64,000 nt of DNA from JAFDVN01 sp964472275 (GTDB lineage Bacteria; Acidobacteriota; Holophagae; Holophagales; Holophagaceae), in contig CAYYJN010000002.1 of assembly GCA_964472275.1 (NCBI GenBank), positions 27,502 to 91,501 on the forward strand, given 5' to 3'. The notes below the pieces were generated by a model. It searched no databases. It worked only from the letters and a program-made list of their open reading frames with translations, and was not told the origin of the DNA. The position numbers and the translations under genes were made by a program. This document shows, piece by piece, positions 16,593-24,784 of the stretch. Position 1 is the first letter of the stretch, and every line of letters begins with the position of its first letter.

Positions 16593-17215
16593 GCCATTCT
16601 GTTCATCATCTTAATCGCAAGACACGCCGCGCCGAAGCCGTTGTCTATGTTCACTACGGCGATGCCGGGGCTGCAGGAGGAGAGCATGGACATGAGCGCC
16701 ACGCGGCCGCCCTCGCTCACGCCCGCGCCCACGCTGGTGGGGACGGCGATGAGGGGCGAATCCACGAGACCCGCGACGACGCTGGGCAGCGCGCCTTCCA
16801 TGCCCGCGCAGACGATGAGGGCCGGGCAGGCTTTCAGCTCCGGCAGGATGGCTTGAAGCCGATGCAGGCCCGCCACGCCCACATCGAAGAAGGTTTTGGC
16901 CGGATAGCCCAGCGCCGCCAGCGTGGCGCGGGCTTCCGAAGCCACGGGGATGTCGCCCGTACCCGCCGTGATGACGCCCACGGGTGGCAGATCACGGAGC
17001 GCATTGGGCGCGCGCACGGCCGTGCGGCTCACGCGATCCACGGCCGCGAGCTTGTCCAGCGCGTCCATCTGCTCCGGGGCAAGCCGCGTCGCGAAGCGCA
17101 GGCCTTCGCCTTCACCGAAGAGCTTCACGAGATGGTCGAGGGTCTTGCCAGGACCGAACACGACTTCGGGAATGCCCGTGCGCGATTCGCGAGATTCGTC
17201 CCATCGAATGTCCAT
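16562..17215 (-). CDS. larB: Pyridinium-3,5-biscarboxylic acid mononucleotide synthase
   Basis: A 217-residue LarB, the first enzyme of nickel-pincer cofactor synthesis, which carboxylates and hydrolyses nicotinic acid adenine dinucleotide. It resembles the PurE fold: VGVITAGTGDIPVASEA, GVAGLHRL and IVCAGMEGALPSVVAGLV are characteristic, as are VPTSVGAG and NIDNGFGAA. Clustered with larE (23 nt apart, same strand). The last ~10 residues after MMNRMA are encoded by an intergenic word array and are probably not functional. Confidence 0.9.
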   Translation of the reverse strand: MDIRWDESRESRTGIPEVVFGPGKTLDHLVKLFGEGEGLRFATRLAPEQMDALDKLAAVDRVSRTAVRAPNALRDLPPVGVITAGTGDIPVASEARATLAALGYPAKTFFDVGVAGLHRLQAILPELKACPALIVCAGMEGALPSVVAGLVDSPLIAVPTSVGAGVSEGGRVALMSMLSSCSPGIAVVNIDNGFGAACLAIKMMNRMANREDAKNAK

Positions 17216-17229
17216 GGACCTATTCCTTT

Positions 17230-17310
17230 ATCCGCAGATTACGCAGATTGCGCAGATTCGGAAGGATGGCCAGCGCGCCTTGAATCGGCGTCATCGGCGG
17301 AATCCGCGAA
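17230..17310. repeat. Word-array hairpin, CGCAGATT family, encodes the LarE tail
   Basis: Left arm 17230-17261 is three degenerate units of CGCAGATT. The right arm (~17281-17311) carries the complement with CGCCGATT/CGCGGATT variants. The larE stop (17239) lies in the left arm, so the LarE C-terminus (ADSADDADSRR... to SAQSA) is entirely array-encoded. The same word family occurs in the heme operon spacers at 47317 and 49747. Confidence 0.75.
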
Positions 17311-18123
17311 CGAAACCTTCTTCGCCAGGCTCCCGCTTTGAACGCCGCCGAGGTCCACGGCCACGAAGCGAAAGCCCGCCCGCCAAGCGGCGCGCTCGAG
17401 CTCGGTGCGGAGCGGTTCCTCAAAGCAACGCGGTCCGAGCGAAGCGTCCAGCTCGATGCGGACGACGCTGTCGTGCCAGCGCGCGCGCGCGGGCCACAGC
17501 GCCTTGCTCCGGAGAAAGCTCTCCATCGCTTCGACCTGCTTGAGCCGTTCGGGCGTCACTTCCGTGCCCACGGGGAAGCGGCTCGCGAGGCAGGGAGCGG
17601 CGGCCTTCTCCGCGTTGGGCAGACCCCAGTGGCGAGCGAGGGCGCGGATGGCCGCCTTATCGAATCCCGCGTCCACCAAGGGCGAGACGACGCCATGTTC
17701 TTTCGCCGCCTGGAGGCCGGGGCGCACATCGCCCAAGTCTTCAAGATGCGTCCCGTTCATCAGCACGCCGTCCAGGCCCAGTTCCGCCGCTGCCTTTTCC
17801 GCGACGCCGTAGAGGGTGGACTTGCACCAGTAGCAACGGTCACCGGCGTTGGCGCGGTATTCAGGCAACTCGGTTTCGCCGGTGGCGAGTTCATCCAGCT
17901 CCGCGCCGAGCGCGCCCGCGAGGGCGTGGGCTTCCGCTCGCTCTTCCCGCGCGAGCGAAGGGCTCACCGCCAGCAGCGCCTTCGTCTCCAGGCCCGCGCG
18001 TAGGCAGGCGGCCAGCACGAGGGTCGAATCCACGCCGCCGGAGAAGCAGACGAAGGCCTTCCGGCCCGCGCCCTTGGCGCGGACGGTCTCGATCAGGCGG
18101 GCCTCCAGGGCCGAGGCGTCCAT
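17239..18123 (-). CDS. larE: Pyridinium dithiocarboxylate sulfurtransferase, three-cysteine type
   Basis: A 294-residue LarE, which adds sulfur to the LarB product for the nickel-pincer cofactor. PP-loop SGGVDS (28-33) activates the carboxylate with ATP. Three cysteines, C97 and C100 (NAGDRCYWCKS) and C178 (APCLASRFPVG), match the LarE class reported to carry a 4Fe-4S cluster and act catalytically, unlike the single-cysteine L. plantarum enzyme that sacrifices its own sulfur. The last ~23 residues come from a word-array repeat. larC and larA are not in the window. Confidence 0.9.
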   Translation of the reverse strand: MDASALEARLIETVRAKGAGRKAFVCFSGGVDSTLVLAACLRAGLETKALLAVSPSLAREERAEAHALAGALGAELDELATGETELPEYRANAGDRCYWCKSTLYGVAEKAAAELGLDGVLMNGTHLEDLGDVRPGLQAAKEHGVVSPLVDAGFDKAAIRALARHWGLPNAEKAAAPCLASRFPVGTEVTPERLKQVEAMESFLRSKALWPARARWHDSVVRIELDASLGPRCFEEPLRTELERAAWRAGFRFVAVDLGGVQSGSLAKKVSFADSADDADSRRAGHPSESAQSA

Positions 18124-18164
18124 CGCTCCAGTGTGGCACCATCGGAAGGAACTTCGGAGCCCTC

Positions 18165-18707
18165 ATGCGCCGCGCCGCCCCCATCCTGCTGCTGCTCGCC
18201 ACCGCCGCCTGCTCGCGGGGCCTCCAGAAATCCGCGGCCGAGGCGGCCATCCGCGCCAAGTACCCCGTCACCGTGCCCGTGAAAGTCCCGAGCCGCGTCT
18301 CCGCCGCGGCGGGATCGCCAGAGGCCACGCGCGCCCAGGCCTTCATGGACAACCTCCAGAAGACCAACTGGTTCGACATCGAGAAGAGCGAAGGCAAGAC
18401 CGGCAACGCGGTCTACACCTTCACACCGAAGCCCGGCGCGCCGGTACAGGCCAGCGGCAACGGCTGGCTCGTGCCCGCGGCCCAGGCGGTCTTCGTGCAA
18501 GGCACGCATCATTCCGAGCAGGGGAACACCGCGAAGGTCACCTACCAGATCAAGCTTGCGAACCCCACCGCGCAGTTCCCGCTCTTCACCCTGCTCCACC
18601 CCACCGTCCGCATCGGCGACACGAAGCCGCGGCACGCGGTCTTCGAGAAGCGGGGCGGCGCCTGGGTGCTCACCGGAACTGACGAGAGCTTCGGCAAGAC
18701 TGACTAG
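18165..18707 (+). CDS. Hypothetical lipoprotein
   Basis: A 180-residue exported lipoprotein: signal MRRAAPILLLLATAAC with a lipobox ending at Cys16, then a helical segment (LQKSAAEAAIRAKYPVTV) and a beta-rich remainder with no recognised domain. It diverges from larE by 41 nt and converges on the TonB-dependent receptor, overlapping its stop by 4 nt. No catalytic motif is visible; function unknown. Confidence 0.65.
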   Translation: MRRAAPILLLLATAACSRGLQKSAAEAAIRAKYPVTVPVKVPSRVSAAAGSPEATRAQAFMDNLQKTNWFDIEKSEGKTGNAVYTFTPKPGAPVQASGNGWLVPAAQAVFVQGTHHSEQGNTAKVTYQIKLANPTAQFPLFTLLHPTVRIGDTKPRHAVFEKRGGAWVLTGTDESFGKTD

Positions 18708-20800
18708 AGGGTCCACTTCATTCCCACGCGCCATTCCCGTGGCGCGACCGGGTGCAGATGCACATCGTCCACGCCGACCGAAGGTTCTCCCGGCAGGCGC
18801 GAGGCGTAGTAGTAATCAATGTCGCTGGCCTGGGCATTGAAGAGGTTGAAGAGGTCGAAGGTCAGCGCGAGATGCCGCGTGGCCTGCCACTTCGCCTGGG
18901 CCTGAGCCAGGTTCGAAGCCCGGCTCTCCACGCTGCCGTCCTCGGTGAGGACGCGCGGGCCGAACCAGCGATCCAGGAGGCTCACCTGGATCGCGTCATC
19001 CACGCGCCACGCCAGACCCCAAATGGCCGCCCCACGGATGGACTGAGGCACCGCGTCGCCGATGGCATCGTGAACCGTGAAACGCGCGGTGGAATAGGCG
19101 AGATCCGCGTTGAAGGTCCATCGGTCGGTGAAGCGGACTTCATTGCTCCATTCGATGCCCTCCCGGAGGGTGGGCCGGTTGGGCGAGGTGGTGCCATCGT
19201 CACCACTGAAAGTCAGTTCCGAAGCCAGATCCAATCGCCAGAACGCCAGCGTCGTTCGCCAGACTGGGAGCACGGCGCCGCGGACACCAACCTCTTCGCC
19301 GCGGGCCTTCACCAAGGGCGTCACCGGACTCTGAGCCACGCCGGTGGCTGGGTCCACCGAGATGGTCGTGCCTCTCGCGTCATTGCTGTGGAAACCCTGT
19401 CCGTAGGAGAGGTAGAACTCCGTCTCCCGCCAAGGCCCGAACACGAAACTCATCTTGGGACTCGCGATGCTGGCGCTGGATCGCCCGGCGTTGAGAGCCG
19501 TGCCGGCCCGCACCGTCGCCTGGGAGGCATCTTCTCGCACGCCAAGCACTGTGCGGAACCAAGCGGACCATTGGATGCGGTTCTCGAAGCTGAGACCTTC
19601 GGTGGTCTGGGTCACTTGGTCGCGCATCACGCTCCCAAGCTCCTGCCGTGCGTCCGTATGGGAGAGGCTGAGACCCGGGATGATGTCATCGCGCATCTGG
19701 AGTCCCACCTCGTTGTCCATGGGCCGCCCAAGGAAGGTTGAGCCCCAGCGCTGGCTGAGATGAATTCCGGACACAGTCCGCCGATCGTGCTGGTGGAACT
19801 GATCACCATGGATCGGATCGTTCAGAAAGTAGGTGAAATCGCTATAGAGATCCAGCGCGTAGGTGGACAAGAAAGCCTCCACCCTGGCGGAGGTCCGTTC
19901 CCCCGCGTGTTGCCACACGCCCAGAAGAGCTTGACGGCGGCTCGCTCCGCCATCCGTCGGATCAATCTCGCCGAAGCGGGAGATGAGACCGCTGGCGATG
20001 GCCCGATCAGGCACCTGGTCGCTGCTGTTCCAGTGTCCGGAATACGCGAGGCCCGTCACTTCGAAGGCGTCCGAAGCTCCGGCCCAACTGTAGCGCACCA
20101 CGCCATTCGCCTTGCGGTAAGCATCCGGATGGACCCACGGGCCATCGTTGCTCATCAGCTCAAGCGCGGAGAGCAGGTCACCCTGCCCGACCTTCATGGA
20201 ACCCGCCGCCAGGAAACGCCGATAGCCATCCGCGCCAAACTCCATTTGGGCGATGGGAGCCAGCGTGCGGACATAGTCCACGCGCACGGAGCCCGCTGCG
20301 GCGAAATCGCCAGAGTCCGCGAAGTAGGGGCCCTTTTCGTACTGGATGTCGCGCACCAGCTCAGGGATGAGGAAATTCAGGTCTGAGTAGCCTTGCCCGT
20401 GGGCGTTGGAGGGCAGGTTCACGGCCAGACCGGCCACGGACACGGCGAGGTCGGTGCCGTGATCCAGATCGAAACCACGCAAGTAGTACTGGTTGGCTTT
20501 GCCCTCGCCACTGTGCTGGCTGATGAGCAGGCCGGGGACGGTCTCCAGCACTTCTCCCGCGCGCAGATAGGCTCGCTCGCCCAGTCTCTCCGCCGTGACG
20601 ATGCCTTGGCTCGCCGTGTCGGCGATGCCCAACAGATCGTTCAAGGGCGCGTCGAGATCATGGACCTTGACCGGCTCGGCGTGACCCTTGACCTCCACAG
20701 ATGCGCTCGCCTCCTTGGCTGGAGGATGCTGAACCACTCCAGACTGCTGCGCGGTCGCGAGCGCGCACAGCGGAACCAGAAAGATGGATTTCGAACGCAT
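18704..20800 (-). CDS. TonB-dependent outer-membrane receptor
   Basis: A 698-residue TonB-dependent receptor. A signal peptide (to ~residue 18) precedes a plug domain with TASQGIVTAERL, LRAGEVLETVPGLLISQHSG and GFDLDHGTDLAVSVAG. The barrel ends in an aromatic C-terminus (REWRVGMKWTL). The TonB box may be ASASVEVKG (~residues 31-39). Substrate unknown; plugs of this pattern are seen in Fe-complex and cobalamin-like uptake receptors. A single-gene unit; the ~100 nt upstream (20801-20903) hold no riboswitch that I recognise. The nearest regulatory clue is absent. Confidence 0.9.
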   Translation of the reverse strand: MRSKSIFLVPLCALATAQQSGVVQHPPAKEASASVEVKGHAEPVKVHDLDAPLNDLLGIADTASQGIVTAERLGERAYLRAGEVLETVPGLLISQHSGEGKANQYYLRGFDLDHGTDLAVSVAGLAVNLPSNAHGQGYSDLNFLIPELVRDIQYEKGPYFADSGDFAAAGSVRVDYVRTLAPIAQMEFGADGYRRFLAAGSMKVGQGDLLSALELMSNDGPWVHPDAYRKANGVVRYSWAGASDAFEVTGLAYSGHWNSSDQVPDRAIASGLISRFGEIDPTDGGASRRQALLGVWQHAGERTSARVEAFLSTYALDLYSDFTYFLNDPIHGDQFHQHDRRTVSGIHLSQRWGSTFLGRPMDNEVGLQMRDDIIPGLSLSHTDARQELGSVMRDQVTQTTEGLSFENRIQWSAWFRTVLGVREDASQATVRAGTALNAGRSSASIASPKMSFVFGPWRETEFYLSYGQGFHSNDARGTTISVDPATGVAQSPVTPLVKARGEEVGVRGAVLPVWRTTLAFWRLDLASELTFSGDDGTTSPNRPTLREGIEWSNEVRFTDRWTFNADLAYSTARFTVHDAIGDAVPQSIRGAAIWGLAWRVDDAIQVSLLDRWFGPRVLTEDGSVESRASNLAQAQAKWQATRHLALTFDLFNLFNAQASDIDYYYASRLPGEPSVGVDDVHLHPVAPREWRVGMKWTL

Positions 20801-20903
20801 GGCGTCTCCGATGTATCCGGTTGGACCGGGACGCCCTACGGCCCCATTCCATCCTCGGAGCCGCCATCGGAGCGTCAGATGGCTCTCTGGCGAATCTAGC
20901 GGA

Positions 20904-21554
20904 TCAGAACTTGCTCTTCAACCAGGCGATGCCCAACGCGAGCATGGAGGGCCGCTTCGGTTTGGGGCGGGACACGGGAGCGGCGCTCCAGGTGGCCCAG
21001 GCGGAACGCAGCAGCGCCATGTCGCCCGCGAAGACGAGCTGGCCGCCCAGGAGCGCTGGGCCAGGCTCGATCTGGCCTTCCACGAGGCCTCGCACGGCGG
21101 AATCCTCGCCCTTCAGTTCGACGCCACTTCCCCAGGTCGCGTCTTTCGTGGCGATGCGAAAGGACTGGGCGAGCAGCGCGAGGCGCGCGGGCACGAGATC
21201 AGCGAGCGGAATGCCGGAGCCGTTGCCGCTGGGTCGTTTGAAGTACCGGGGGAACTTCTGGGCTAGACCCTGGTCGCCCGCGATCTTGAGCTTGCCGCTC
21301 ACGAAGGCGGTCATCGGATCCAGCGTGCCCTCGTTGAGGCCGATCCAATCCGGCGCGGCCATGGTGAGCGTCGCCTGCGCGTCCGCGCGGAGGCCCGTCT
21401 CGAGCGCGTAGGCGCCATCCTTGATGACGGAGGAATAATCGCCGCCGCCCTCGCCGGTGATGTGGTAGGCGACGACGGCGCTCACGCCCGCCGCTTTCTC
21501 GGGCAGAAAGGTCGCGCTCATGCGCTGGAAGATCTCGTCCACCGTGACGGCCAT
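20904..21554 (-). CDS. SCP2 sterol-binding domain protein
   Basis: A 216-residue protein with an N-terminal SCP-2 lipid-binding fold (residues ~5-105: VDEIFQRMSATFLPEKAAG, AQATLTMAAPDWIGLNEGTLDPMTAFVSGKLKIAGD). The second half (~110-216) is Ala/Leu-rich and may be a degenerate second copy or a helical cap. Members carry lipids or acyl-CoA non-covalently; the ligand is unknown. Start at 21554. Same strand as the TonB receptor, 103 nt upstream of it; co-transcription is possible. Confidence 0.85.
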   Translation of the reverse strand: MAVTVDEIFQRMSATFLPEKAAGVSAVVAYHITGEGGGDYSSVIKDGAYALETGLRADAQATLTMAAPDWIGLNEGTLDPMTAFVSGKLKIAGDQGLAQKFPRYFKRPSGNGSGIPLADLVPARLALLAQSFRIATKDATWGSGVELKGEDSAVRGLVEGQIEPGPALLGGQLVFAGDMALLRSAWATWSAAPVSRPKPKRPSMLALGIAWLKSKF

Positions 21555-21615
21555 GGGGCACCTCGGCGCTGATGATCGCGCCGCGGCGCCGCCGGATCAA
21601 CGGCTACCAGCGGTA

Positions 21616-21741
21616 AAAGCTTTCACCACGGAGACACGGAGGCGCGGAGAAAAGCCATTCAACGCAATGACGCCAAGGGCGCAAAGGACGCAAGGGCGCG
21701 CCGCCCCATCAGGCCAGGGCCCGCCGCATAGCGGCGGCTTT
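21616..21741. repeat. Two same-strand word runs and a small hairpin
   Basis: 21616-21653 is a CACGGAG-type run; 21665-21705 is a CGCAAAGG/CGCAAGGGCG run. Both are purine-rich on the plus strand, so they do not form one long inverted pair. A separate perfect 7-bp hairpin, CCGCCGC-ata-GCGGCGG followed by CTTT, lies at 21721-21741 and could end transcription on the plus strand or sit in the leader of the zinc-ribbon gene. Confidence 0.5.
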
Positions 21742-21778
21742 CGTGCGATGCGCGAAAGTGGTGAGTATTCTTGAATCC

Positions 21779-21928
21779 ATGGAGACGAACGAGCGCTGCC
21801 CCTATTGTGGCCGGGCCGCGGGCCGGGTCTATGTGCACGGGCATACGCAGTGCCTCGCGTGCGGACTCAACATTGACGAGTGCTGCCGGGGCGAACAGGC
21901 CTCAGAGGCTGACGACGAAGGCCACTAA
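21779..21928 (+). CDS. Small zinc-ribbon protein
   Basis: A 49-residue protein starting METNERCPYCG. Two CxxC knuckles (CPYCG at 7-10, CLACG at ~29-32) and a later CC pair suggest a small zinc ribbon; short proteins with a CPYCG...VHGH...C..C pattern are widespread and uncharacterised. The frame continues 12 codons upstream, but the composition there is not protein-like. Its 3' end overlaps the end of the convergent FMN reductase gene by 27 nt. Confidence 0.7.
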   Translation: METNERCPYCGRAAGRVYVHGHTQCLACGLNIDECCRGEQASEADDEGH

Positions 21929-22429
21929 GACGGCCTTGAGCGCGGAAGCCGTCTCTTCGTCCAGCGAACCGTCGGGCGCGACCTTCCGGCTCACGCTCGC
22001 GATGGAGACGACGGCCGAATCCGGCAGCTTCGCGCCCATGACCCGCAGGATCTCCACCAGGTTCGCCTGAGCCAGGGACGCGCCCATAAAGGAGGGCGAG
22101 GCGTTGATGAGCAGCGTCGGTTTGTCCGTGAACTCGCCGGAGGAGACGATCCAATCCAGCGCGTTCTTTAAGGAGCCCGGCACGCCGTGGGCGTATTCGG
22201 GGCTACAGATGAGGATGCCGTCGGCTTTCGCGAGACGCGTTCGCAGATCCGCCACGGGCGCGGGCGGAGGTTCCACATCCAGATCGGGGTTGAAGTGCGG
22301 CAGGCCCGCCATGCCCGCATAAAGCGAGACCTCGACGCCAGCGGGCACCAGCGAAGCGGCCGCCCGCAGAAGCGCCGTGTTGAAGGAGCGCTCCCGCAGG
22401 CTGCCCGAGATGGCGAAGAGATGCTTCAC
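21902..22429 (-). CDS. NADPH-dependent FMN reductase
   Basis: A 175-residue flavodoxin-like reductase (ChrR/SsuE/ArsH superfamily). FMN phosphate loop ISGSLRERSFN (residues ~7-17) and the ribityl/ring loop SPEYAHGVPGSLKNALDW (~76-93) are diagnostic. It reduces FMN, quinones or similar acceptors. The start is GTG (22429): the longer open frame overlaps the aldolase gene, while this start lies 11 nt after the aldolase stop. Likely co-transcribed with the aldolase. Confidence 0.88.
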   Translation of the reverse strand: MKHLFAISGSLRERSFNTALLRAAASLVPAGVEVSLYAGMAGLPHFNPDLDVEPPPAPVADLRTRLAKADGILICSPEYAHGVPGSLKNALDWIVSSGEFTDKPTLLINASPSFMGASLAQANLVEILRVMGAKLPDSAVVSIASVSRKVAPDGSLDEETASALKAVLVAFVVSL

Positions 22430-22440
22430 GCCCCGGAGGA

Positions 22441-23361
22441 TCAAGCTTTGGCGAAGATGTCCATCACATCGTGGAGCAGTTGGATCGCGTCCTTCTTGGG
22501 ACGCTGGAAGGCGTTGCGGCCCATGATGGAGCCGGAGGCGCCGCCCTTGGCCAGCTCGGCGACTTCCTTGAGCACATCCTCCGTGCCCTTGGCTTCGCCA
22601 CCGCTGAAGATGATGATGCGGCGGCCGTTGAAGGCGCTGCGCACCACTTCCTTCACGCGGTCGCTGAGCGTCTCGATGGGGATGCCCGCCTTCTCGAAGG
22701 CCGCGGCGGCCTCCTTGATCTCGAGGTGCTTCTTGGGCGGCTTCACCTTGATGATGTGCGCGCCGAGCTGGGCCGCGATCTGGGCGGCGTAGCCGGCCAC
22801 ATCCACGGCGGTCTCGCCTTCCTTGCTGAGGCCCGCGCCGCGAGGATAGGCCCAGAGCACCGTCGGCAGGCCCACGGCCTTGGCTTCGAGGATCAGCTCG
22901 CGGAGGTTCTCGTACTGGAGGTTGCGGTCGCCGCTGCCGGGATAGATCGTGTAGCCGATGGCGGCGCAGCCCAGGCGCAGGGCATCCTCCACCGAGCCCG
23001 TGATGGCCGAGCAGGGCTCGTGGCCCTTGGAGAGGATGTCGCTGTTGTTGAGCTTCAGGATGAGCGGGATGTCGCCCGCGTAGTCGCTGGCCACATGCTC
23101 GATGAAGCCCAGGGGCGCGGCGTAGGCGTTGCAGCCGCTCTCGATGGCCAGCTCGATGTGGTAGCGGGGGTCGTAGCCGCCGGGATTCGGCGCGAAGGAG
23201 CGCGCGGGGCCGTGCTCGAAGCCCTGGTCCACGGGCAGGATCACGAACTTGCCGGTGCCCGCGAGGCGGCCGGTGTTCATCATCCGCGCGAGATTGGCCT
23301 TCACGCCAGGATTCTCCGACGAGTACCAGGACAGGATTTCCTTCACGCGGGCGGTCGCCAT
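22441..23361 (-). CDS. fbaB: Class I fructose-bisphosphate aldolase, DhnA/FbaB type
   Basis: A 306-residue DeoC/FbaB-type aldolase that interconverts fructose-1,6-bisphosphate and the two triose phosphates through a Schiff base. NTGRLAGTGKFVILPVDQGFEHGP matches E. coli FbaB closely; the lysine region is AHIIKVKPPKK and the phosphate site is IIFSGGEAKG. It begins at ATG 23361. Glycolysis/gluconeogenesis. Followed directly by the FMN reductase gene and divergent from the isopropylmalate synthase-like gene. Confidence 0.92.
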   Translation of the reverse strand: MATARVKEILSWYSSENPGVKANLARMMNTGRLAGTGKFVILPVDQGFEHGPARSFAPNPGGYDPRYHIELAIESGCNAYAAPLGFIEHVASDYAGDIPLILKLNNSDILSKGHEPCSAITGSVEDALRLGCAAIGYTIYPGSGDRNLQYENLRELILEAKAVGLPTVLWAYPRGAGLSKEGETAVDVAGYAAQIAAQLGAHIIKVKPPKKHLEIKEAAAAFEKAGIPIETLSDRVKEVVRSAFNGRRIIIFSGGEAKGTEDVLKEVAELAKGGASGSIMGRNAFQRPKKDAIQLLHDVMDIFAKA

Positions 23362-23454
23362 GCTGCACCTCGAAGATCCAATCCTCCATGGTAGCCCAGG
23401 CGGCCCGCAAGCCCGAGCCCGGATCCCGCTGGGGAGGTGTAATCTTGGAGTGTT

Positions 23455-24663
23455 ATGAGCGCCCTGCACCGGCTCATCCACGACTGGAACGCCGGCGGCG
23501 AGGACGGCGGGCGCATCCCCATGCTCAACGACGAGACCCTGCGGGATGGGCTCCAGAGTCCTTCGGCCCTGGATCCGCCCATCGCCGCCAAGCGCGACCT
23601 GCTCCACCGGCTGGCCCGGTTGGGCGTGGACGCCATTGATCTGGGCATGCCCGGCGCCGGGCCGAAGGCCACCTCGGCCGTGAAGGCGCTGCTCACGGAA
23701 ATCCGCGACCAGGGCCTCCCGCTCTATCCCAACGCCGCCGTCCGCACGGTGGAAGACGATCTGCGCCAAGTGGCGGAAATCCAGCAGCGCGTCGGGCTTC
23801 CCCTCGAAGCGGGCGCCTTTGTCGGCTCCAGTCCGGTGCGCATGGATGTGGAGGGTTGGGATCTGGCCTTCGTCGTGGACACCGTGCGGAAGGCGGTCGC
23901 CTTCTGCCGGAAGGAGCAGGTGCCCGTGATGATGGTCACGGAGGACACCACCCGCGCCCAGCCGGAAGTCATCTCCGCCATCTACAAGGCGGCGTTGGAC
24001 GAAGGCGCCCAATCCATCTGCCTTTCCGACACCTGCGGCCACGCCACGCCCCAAGGCGTGCGCAACCTCGTGCGCTACACGAAGGAGACGCTGCTCAAGG
24101 ACCATCCGAAGGTGCGCTTGGATTGGCATGGACACAACGACCGCGGTCTGGGCGTCGCCAACGCCATCGCGGCCTTCGAGGCCGGCGCCGACCGCATCCA
24201 CGGGTCCATCCTCGGCATCGGCGAACGCTGCGGCAATGTGGCCATGGACCAGCTCATGGTGAACCTCATGCTCATGGGGCACTGGACCGGCGACCTCTCG
24301 GACTTGCCCGCCTTGGCCGACCGAGTCGCGGAATTGGTGGGCTACGAGATCCCCGCCAACTATCCGCTCCTGGGACGGGACGCCTTCCGCACCGGCACCG
24401 GCGTCCACGCGGCCGCCATCGTGAAGGCCCTGCGCCGCGGAGACAAGGCGCTCGCGGACGCCGTCTACTCCGGCGTGCCCGCGGCCCTCGTGAACCGGCG
24501 GCAGGAAATCGTCATCGGCCCCATGGCCGGCCACAGCAATGTCGTCTACTGGCTCGAGATGAATGGCTTCGATGTGAACCCCGAGCGCGTCGAGCGCATC
24601 CTCGGCCTCGCCAAGAAGAGCGACCACATCCTCAGCGAAGACGAGATCCGGGCGGCGATCTGA
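23455..24663 (+). CDS. 2-isopropylmalate synthase-like (DRE-TIM) acyltransferase without regulatory domain
   Basis: A 402-residue HMGL-like enzyme. The DRE-TIM signature is NDETLRDGLQSP (residues 25-36). Metal ligands lie in DWHGHNDRGLG, and GIGERCGNVAMDQ replaces the LeuA GIGERAGN. It condenses acetyl-CoA with a 2-oxo acid; isopropylmalate, homocitrate or citramalate synthase are all possible. It lacks the C-terminal leucine-sensing domain of standard LeuA, so feedback inhibition may be absent or different. It lies directly upstream of dnaG, separated by a hairpin array. Confidence 0.85.
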   Translation: MSALHRLIHDWNAGGEDGGRIPMLNDETLRDGLQSPSALDPPIAAKRDLLHRLARLGVDAIDLGMPGAGPKATSAVKALLTEIRDQGLPLYPNAAVRTVEDDLRQVAEIQQRVGLPLEAGAFVGSSPVRMDVEGWDLAFVVDTVRKAVAFCRKEQVPVMMVTEDTTRAQPEVISAIYKAALDEGAQSICLSDTCGHATPQGVRNLVRYTKETLLKDHPKVRLDWHGHNDRGLGVANAIAAFEAGADRIHGSILGIGERCGNVAMDQLMVNLMLMGHWTGDLSDLPALADRVAELVGYEIPANYPLLGRDAFRTGTGVHAAAIVKALRRGDKALADAVYSGVPAALVNRRQEIVIGPMAGHSNVVYWLEMNGFDVNPERVERILGLAKKSDHILSEDEIRAAI

Positions 24664-24675
24664 TGAAAAAGCACC

Positions 24676-24758
24676 ACGCGGAGGGCAGCGGAGAAGCGGA
24701 GGGCAGCGGAGAACTGAACTTTCTCTGCTGCCCTCCGCTTCTCCGCTTTGCTCCGCGT
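24676..24758. repeat. Word-array hairpin, GCGGAG family, 38-bp arms
   Basis: Left arm 24676-24713 and right arm 24721-24758 match at 34 of 38 positions with a 7-nt loop. Each arm iterates GCGGAGGGCA/GCGGAGAA. It is the longest and tightest stem of the word-array family in this window and lies between the isopropylmalate synthase-like gene and dnaG, both on the plus strand. Confidence 0.85.
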
Positions 24759-24784
24759 AATCGCAGTTCCCACGGATGGTCTCG

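Noticed and set aside
20801..20903. Riboswitch (cobalamin or TPP) upstream of the TonB receptor
   Set aside because: None of the conserved core motifs could be found by eye.
22441..24627. Long minus-strand open frame (728 codons) spanning the aldolase and the antisense of the isopropylmalate synthase-like gene
   Set aside because: Only the aldolase part is protein-like; the rest is antisense to a clear gene and reflects third-position GC bias.
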